Origin: Aigarchaeota archaeon
Lineage (GTDB): Archaea; Thermoproteota; Nitrososphaeria_A; Caldarchaeales; Wolframiiraptoraceae
Assembly (NCBI GenBank): GCA_025059415.1
Contig: JANXDQ010000008.1
Location: 6,569 to 22,824, forward strand
DNA: 16,256 bases
Direction: 5' to 3'
A program made the position numbers and the translations under genes. Numbering within the stretch: the first letter of the stretch is position 1; each line of letters starts with the position of its first letter. The notes under the pieces are model-generated. The model saw only the letters and a program-made list of their open reading frames with translations. It was not told the origin of the DNA and searched no databases. Below are positions 13,454 to 16,256 of this stretch, piece by piece.

Positions 13454-14005
13454 CTACTCCTCGATTACCCTCACTCCGAATGACTTCTTCACGAACTCTA
13501 TGGCCTCTTCCTTTTTCACTTTATGCTCGCGCCCAATCCTGCTTCTGGCCCTCCTTCTGAGGGACACCCTGAGGCCTGGGCGTGAGAGGTGGACGCATAC
13601 ATCCATTCCGATTATCCCGAGCTCGGGGTCATATTTCGTCCCAGGGATGTCGAGGTGTTCCTTTATCCCGAAGGAGAAGTTGCCGTTCTCATCAAAACTC
13701 GAGGACTTCAGGGTGTTGTTGACGGCCTTTAACGCCTTCTCCAAGAAATCTATCGCCCTCTGCTTCCTCAAAGTCACCCTCACGGCTATCGGCTGCCCCC
13801 TATAGATGCCGAAGCCCTTAATGGTCTTCTTCGCCTTCCTGAGCTGGGGCTTCTGGCCGGTGAGCATCTCGAGGATCTTGGATGCTTTCTCGATCTTGGC
13901 GCTTGCTGCGCCGATACATGAGTTGACCACAACCTTCTCTATCCTAATACTCTTCATCGGGTTCCCCGTCTCCGCGGGCTCGGTGATGGCGACGTCAGAT
14001 GGCAT
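13454..14005 (-). CDS. rpl5: Ribosomal protein uL5
   Basis: Large-subunit 5S rRNA-binding protein, 183 residues from the ATG at 14005. Diagnostic segments are MKSIRIEKVVVNSCIG near the start, LTGQKPQLRKAKKTIKGFGIYRGQPIAVRVTLR, and FGIKEHLDIPGTKYDPELGIIGMDV. A TTG at 14023 would add six residues, but the GAGGAGG at 14015-14021 is placed nine bases before the ATG at 14005 and would lie inside the longer form. It is downstream of eS4 and upstream of uS14. Confidence 0.95.
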   Translation of the reverse strand: MPSDVAITEPAETGNPMKSIRIEKVVVNSCIGAASAKIEKASKILEMLTGQKPQLRKAKKTIKGFGIYRGQPIAVRVTLRKQRAIDFLEKALKAVNNTLKSSSFDENGNFSFGIKEHLDIPGTKYDPELGIIGMDVCVHLSRPGLRVSLRRRARSRIGREHKVKKEEAIEFVKKSFGVRVIEE

Positions 14006-14014
14006 GCGCAACTT

Positions 14015-14021
14015 CCTCCTC
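14015..14021 (-). promoter_or_regulatory. Ribosome binding site deciding the uL5 start
   Basis: Minus strand GAGGAGG ends nine bases before the ATG at 14005. It overlaps the codons after the alternative TTG at 14023, so the ATG is the supported start. Confidence 0.6.
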
Positions 14022-14043
14022 AATCATTAATTTGAATGTTCTT

Positions 14044-14769
14044 TTATATTGTTGGCAGCTTGATCCACGGCTCATCTTCTCCGACCACCATCACGTAATC
14101 GAGTATGGATAAGACCTCGCCTTTCGGCGTCGAGAGCTTGACCAAGGGCTTTGCTGGGTAGACCACGTCCCTCCTTATCTCGATTATTCTGCCATGAAGT
14201 CCCTGTTTCGGCCCCTTGATCAGCAATCCATATCTACCCTCTTCTAATCTTAGGTATCCGAGGATCACCTGGCTCGGGACAGATATCTTCAGGGTATCCT
14301 TGGTCATGTAACCCCTCACCACGTCCGTTACCTCCTTGAATCTGAGGTTTCTACCATCGTGCAGGGTTACCTGTAAATGTCCTCCTGAGACATGCATCTT
14401 TCTGAGGATCTTGCAGAGCTTGAATCCCGACTCTTCCTTCGGGATCTCGATGATGTCTAATCCGCGTCCATAGATGGGTAGTACCCTGAAGTTCTCCCCA
14501 GTATCCGGTATGGAGACGATGTCCATCAGCCCGACTGGGAACTTGTAGTCCTTTACGGGTTTCCCATCGACCAGTATCTTCCCCTGCCCGATAATCTTCT
14601 TCGCCTCCTCACCGTTCTCCGCGTACCCCAAATAATCCCTGAGGATTAGGAGTAAGGGTATGCATTCATATTTTGGGTGTGGTCCAGGGGATGGGCATAC
14701 CGTGAAGACCTTTTCCTTGGCTAGTATCTTGAGGTGCGGTGGCGCTGCGAGCCTCTTAAGATGCCCCAT
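14044..14769 (-). CDS. rps4e: Ribosomal protein eS4
   Basis: Small-subunit protein of 241 residues with the family's domain order: N-terminal GHLKRLAAPPHLKILAKEKVFTV, an S4-like RNA-binding segment (about residues 40-90, LLLILRDYLGYAENGEEAKKIIGQGKILVDGK), the central domain with KLCKILRKMHVSGGHLQVTLHDGRN, and a C-terminal KOW-like strand region. The ATG at 14769 shares one base with the uL24 stop (TAATG). eS4 occurs only in archaea and eukaryotes. Confidence 0.95.
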   Translation of the reverse strand: MGHLKRLAAPPHLKILAKEKVFTVCPSPGPHPKYECIPLLLILRDYLGYAENGEEAKKIIGQGKILVDGKPVKDYKFPVGLMDIVSIPDTGENFRVLPIYGRGLDIIEIPKEESGFKLCKILRKMHVSGGHLQVTLHDGRNLRFKEVTDVVRGYMTKDTLKISVPSQVILGYLRLEEGRYGLLIKGPKQGLHGRIIEIRRDVVYPAKPLVKLSTPKGEVLSILDYVMVVGEDEPWIKLPTI

Positions 14770-15152
14770 TAGGCCTCAACCTCCTTTCCCCTCATTAAAG
14801 CCTCCTTCCTATATGGGTCATCTAGGCTCAATTCGGTGATCACGATGTCTGAGACGTGGATCGGCCTATTGACCGTGGTTCCATCAGCCTTCTTCAACGT
14901 GGCATTCTCCACATATACCACTTGCCTTTCCCGGTCAACTTCGATGACCTTTCCCTCCACTCCCTTAAAGTCGCCCCTCAAGATCTTCACCTTATCTCCA
15001 ACCCTCACTGGAAAAGATCTTCGCTTGTATTTCTCCCTGAGTTCTGGTGAGAGGTGGACTGACATTAATTTAGCCAGCCTATGTAGCGGCGCGGTGTAAA
15101 GCATCTTCCGCTGTTTTCTCGGCTTAGTAGACTGCCTTGCCAACCCCCTCAC
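14769..15152 (-). CDS. rpl24: Ribosomal protein uL24
   Basis: Large-subunit assembly protein, 127 residues from a GTG at 15152 or 124 from a TTG at 15143. Its start RQSTKPRKQRKMLYTAPLHRLAKLMS and the KOW motif VRVGDKVKILRGDFKGVEGKVIEVD are diagnostic. AGGGGTGA lies about five bases before the TTG, and most archaeal relatives begin two or three residues before the KPRKQRK motif, so 15143 may be the real start. It heads the long ribosomal run; the usual upstream neighbours uL14 and uS17 are not here. Confidence 0.94.
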   Translation of the reverse strand: MRGLARQSTKPRKQRKMLYTAPLHRLAKLMSVHLSPELREKYKRRSFPVRVGDKVKILRGDFKGVEGKVIEVDRERQVVYVENATLKKADGTTVNRPIHVSDIVITELSLDDPYRKEALMRGKEVEA

Positions 15153-15211
15153 CCCTTACTCTTCAATGACGTTTCCATTCTTGCCAATTCCGTTGATGGC
15201 GGTCTATATGA

Positions 15212-15221
15212 CTATTTAAAC
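15212..15221 (-). promoter_or_regulatory. TATA-like box for the uL24 operon
   Basis: Minus strand GTTTAAATAG in the 115-base gap between eS30 and uL24. It predicts transcription from about 15190 and a leader of 40-47 bases. A second candidate, CATATAGACC, lies about ten bases closer to the gene. The rest of this gap shows no small gene. Confidence 0.4.
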
Positions 15222-15267
15222 ATGGTGCGCGAAAAACCGTAAAGTTACCGTAGGCACGGGCAAGATC

Positions 15268-15420
15268 TTAGATGTTTTCTTGGGATGCCTGGACGGCCCT
15301 TTTCTCGAAGTTGTACCTGTTCCTCAGCCTGGGGATCATCCCCTTCTTGGGCTTAGCCTCTATTTTCGGGGTCTGGGACCTGACCTTTCCCGCCTTTGTT
15401 ACTGATCCGTGGCTCGGCAT
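15268..15420 (-). CDS. rps30e: Ribosomal protein eS30
   Basis: A 50-residue small-subunit protein read on the minus strand from the ATG at 15420 to the TAA at 15268. It begins MPSHGSVTKAGKVRSQTPKI and continues with a basic stretch and PRLRNRYNFEKR, the eS30 signature. A TATA-like box sits about 30 bases upstream and no ribosome site is seen, which fits a leaderless message. eS30 is found in TACK and Asgard archaea and eukaryotes and is generally absent from Euryarchaeota, so it bears on the lineage. The 69-codon plus-strand reading frame over the same bases is a shadow. Confidence 0.92.
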   Translation of the reverse strand: MPSHGSVTKAGKVRSQTPKIEAKPKKGMIPRLRNRYNFEKRAVQASQENI

Positions 15421-15446
15421 GTTCTCGAAATCAGGTAGTCAAGCTT

Positions 15447-15454
15447 CCTTATAT
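15447..15454 (-). promoter_or_regulatory. TATA-like box for eS30
   Basis: Minus strand ATATAAGG is centred about 30 bases before the ATG at 15420, predicting a leader of about five bases. It lies in the 45-base gap after the nitroreductase gene. Confidence 0.5.
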
Positions 15455-15465
15455 CTCCATCGCTC

Positions 15466-15960
15466 TCAAAATCCGTCATAGTGGAGGATTTCCTCCAGCT
15501 TCTTCTTTGGGGGCGCGCGTGGTCTCTCAGCCGGATAGCCTAGGGTGATCATCGCCACGACCCTTAGGTGACCTGGTATTCTGAGCGCTTTCTTAACCTC
15601 TTCTTCTCTGAAGTGCCCTATCCAGCACGACCCCAGTCCTAGGGCCTCTGCCGCGATCACCATGTTCTCCAAGGCTATGGCCACATCTATGGCCGCCCAC
15701 TTCTTATCCGCCTCGCCGCAGCCAACGATGACTATAGGAGCCTCATCGATGAAGCGATTCCAGGTACTGAAGATCAGTTTCCGCTTAATCTCCGGCTCTC
15801 TTACGACGATGAAGTGCCAGGGTTGGAGATTACTGGCACTGGGAGCGAGCCGACCTGCCTCGAGGACCGCATTCAATACATCATCGGGGACGGGTCTCTT
15901 TTCATACCTGCGAATGCTCCTTCTCCGATAGATTATCTCAACGAGCTCCTTTTCCCTCAT
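15466..15960 (-). CDS. Nitroreductase-family FMN oxidoreductase
   Basis: An FMN-dependent oxidoreductase of 164 residues from the ATG at 15960. It carries the family N-terminus with the FMN-binding RRRSIRRYEKRPVP (about residues 12-25), then GRLAPSASNLQPWHFIVV, the helix DVAIALENMVIAAEALGLGSCWIG and the C-terminal ITLGYPAERPRAPPKKKLEEI. A GTG at 15984 would add eight residues, but the TATA-like box at 15987-16000 lies against it, and its expected transcription start (about 15967) favours 15960. Substrates range widely in this family (nitro compounds, quinones, flavins) and cannot be assigned. It is not obviously tied to the ribosomal genes. Confidence 0.87.
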   Translation of the reverse strand: MREKELVEIIYRRRSIRRYEKRPVPDDVLNAVLEAGRLAPSASNLQPWHFIVVREPEIKRKLIFSTWNRFIDEAPIVIVGCGEADKKWAAIDVAIALENMVIAAEALGLGSCWIGHFREEEVKKALRIPGHLRVVAMITLGYPAERPRAPPKKKLEEILHYDGF

Positions 15961-15986
15961 AACCAACTCAGCACGATATTCCACAT

Positions 15987-16000
15987 CTTAATAAATTAAG
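15987..16000 (-). promoter_or_regulatory. TATA-like element before the nitroreductase gene
   Basis: Minus strand CTTAATTTATTAAG is the only strongly A/T-rich stretch in the 85-base divergent gap (15961-16045). Its centre predicts transcription near 15967. It is nearly symmetrical, so it might also serve the divergent plus-strand gene at 16046, though the distance to that start is long. Confidence 0.4.
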
Positions 16001-16045
16001 CCCTCAGGGATAAGGCTAAGATCGCGTATTAACTCCCTGTTAGAC

Positions 16046-16256
16046 ATGAGCCTGAGGCTAGCACTGTATGGATTTGGGGAAATAGCGAGAATGCTGGCGA
16101 GGGTGGCGCTCGATAGGGGACATGTCGTGGTTGGAGCTGTAGATGTGAAACCCGATTTGGTTGGAAAAGACGTCGGCGACCTCATGGGCGTCGGTGAAAT
16201 GGGGGTGAAGGTGACGGATGACCCATGGCTTGGCCTAAGGGATTGCGAAATAGTCC
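16046..16256 (+). CDS. DapB-like / 2,4-diaminopentanoate dehydrogenase-like NAD(P)-binding protein (partial)
   Basis: The first 70 residues of a gene cut by the window end. It opens with a Rossmann glycine motif, LYGFGEIARML (GxGxxA), followed by VVVGAVDVKPDLVGKDVGDLMGVGEMGVKVTDD. This pattern (hydrophobic strand ending in D, then a K-VGKD-G-L stretch) is typical of dihydrodipicolinate-reductase N-terminal domains and of 2,4-diaminopentanoate dehydrogenase-type proteins. The ATG at 16046 is the first start before the Rossmann strand. Without the catalytic domain the reaction cannot be given. Confidence 0.65.
   Translation, partial: MSLRLALYGFGEIARMLARVALDRGHVVVGAVDVKPDLVGKDVGDLMGVGEMGVKVTDDPWLGLRDCEIV

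Noticed and set aside
15225..15267. Possible eS30 terminator (short T run after repeated TACGGT on the minus strand)
   Set aside because: Only five T residues and no stable hairpin; too weak to call.
15272..15481. 69-codon plus-strand reading frame with hydrophobic residues
   Set aside because: It lies antisense over eS30 (15268-15420) and the nitroreductase end; eS30 is a clear family match, so this frame is a shadow.
1..16256. CRISPR arrays, insertion sequences, defence or prophage genes
   Set aside because: No regularly spaced repeats, transposase or nuclease motifs, or terminal inverted repeats were seen; nearly all sequence is explained by housekeeping genes.

Overview
The window is archaeal chromosome. 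The evidence is an archaeal-type ribosomal protein cluster (uL24, eS4, uL5, uS14, uS8, uL6, eL32, eL19, uL18, uS5, uL30, then uL15, SecY, a DUF106 membrane protein and eL34, all on the minus strand), a geranylgeranyl-reductase-type lipid enzyme, archaeal CMP kinase, TATA-like boxes about 25-30 bases before several starts, and frequent TTG/GTG starts. eS30, a 50-residue gene at 15268-15420, points to the TACK/Asgard side of the archaea, because eS30 is generally missing from Euryarchaeota. A korarchaeote-like or other TACK lineage fits best, but this is inference and no rRNA is present to settle it.

Layout, left to right. Bases 1-67 hold the tail of an unidentified gene. On the plus strand follow a geranylgeranyl reductase (134-1279), then nicotinamidase and nicotinate phosphoribosyltransferase, which overlap and form an NAD salvage pair (1336-3161), then CMP kinase (3201-3773). 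CMP kinase converges on the 3' end of the ribosomal block, overlapping eL34 by 11 bases. Reading up the minus strand come eL34, DUF106 (YidC/Oxa1-like), SecY (broken by a frameshift at about 5460-5469) and uL15. The block is then interrupted by a plus-strand three-gene operon (6591-9552): a phosphoglycerate-dehydrogenase-type enzyme, a class V aminotransferase and a DUF89 phosphatase. The ribosomal block resumes with uL30 and runs to uL24, with uS14 (13231-13395) as a further short gene. eS30 sits upstream of uL24 where uL14/uS17 usually are. A nitroreductase (minus) and the start of a DapB-like NAD-binding oxidoreductase (plus, cut by the window end) close the window.

How the genes work together: most of the block makes ribosomal proteins and the membrane insertion machinery (SecY plus DUF106). 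The inserted trio looks like a complete phosphorylated serine pathway in order of reaction (dehydrogenase, transaminase, phosphatase), with a DUF89 metal-dependent phosphatase in the place of a classical SerB. That is the most interesting functional hypothesis here. I found no CRISPR array, insertion sequence, tRNA or rRNA, and no gene-free stretch longer than 300 bases; the largest is 6395-6590, between uL15 and the serA-like gene.
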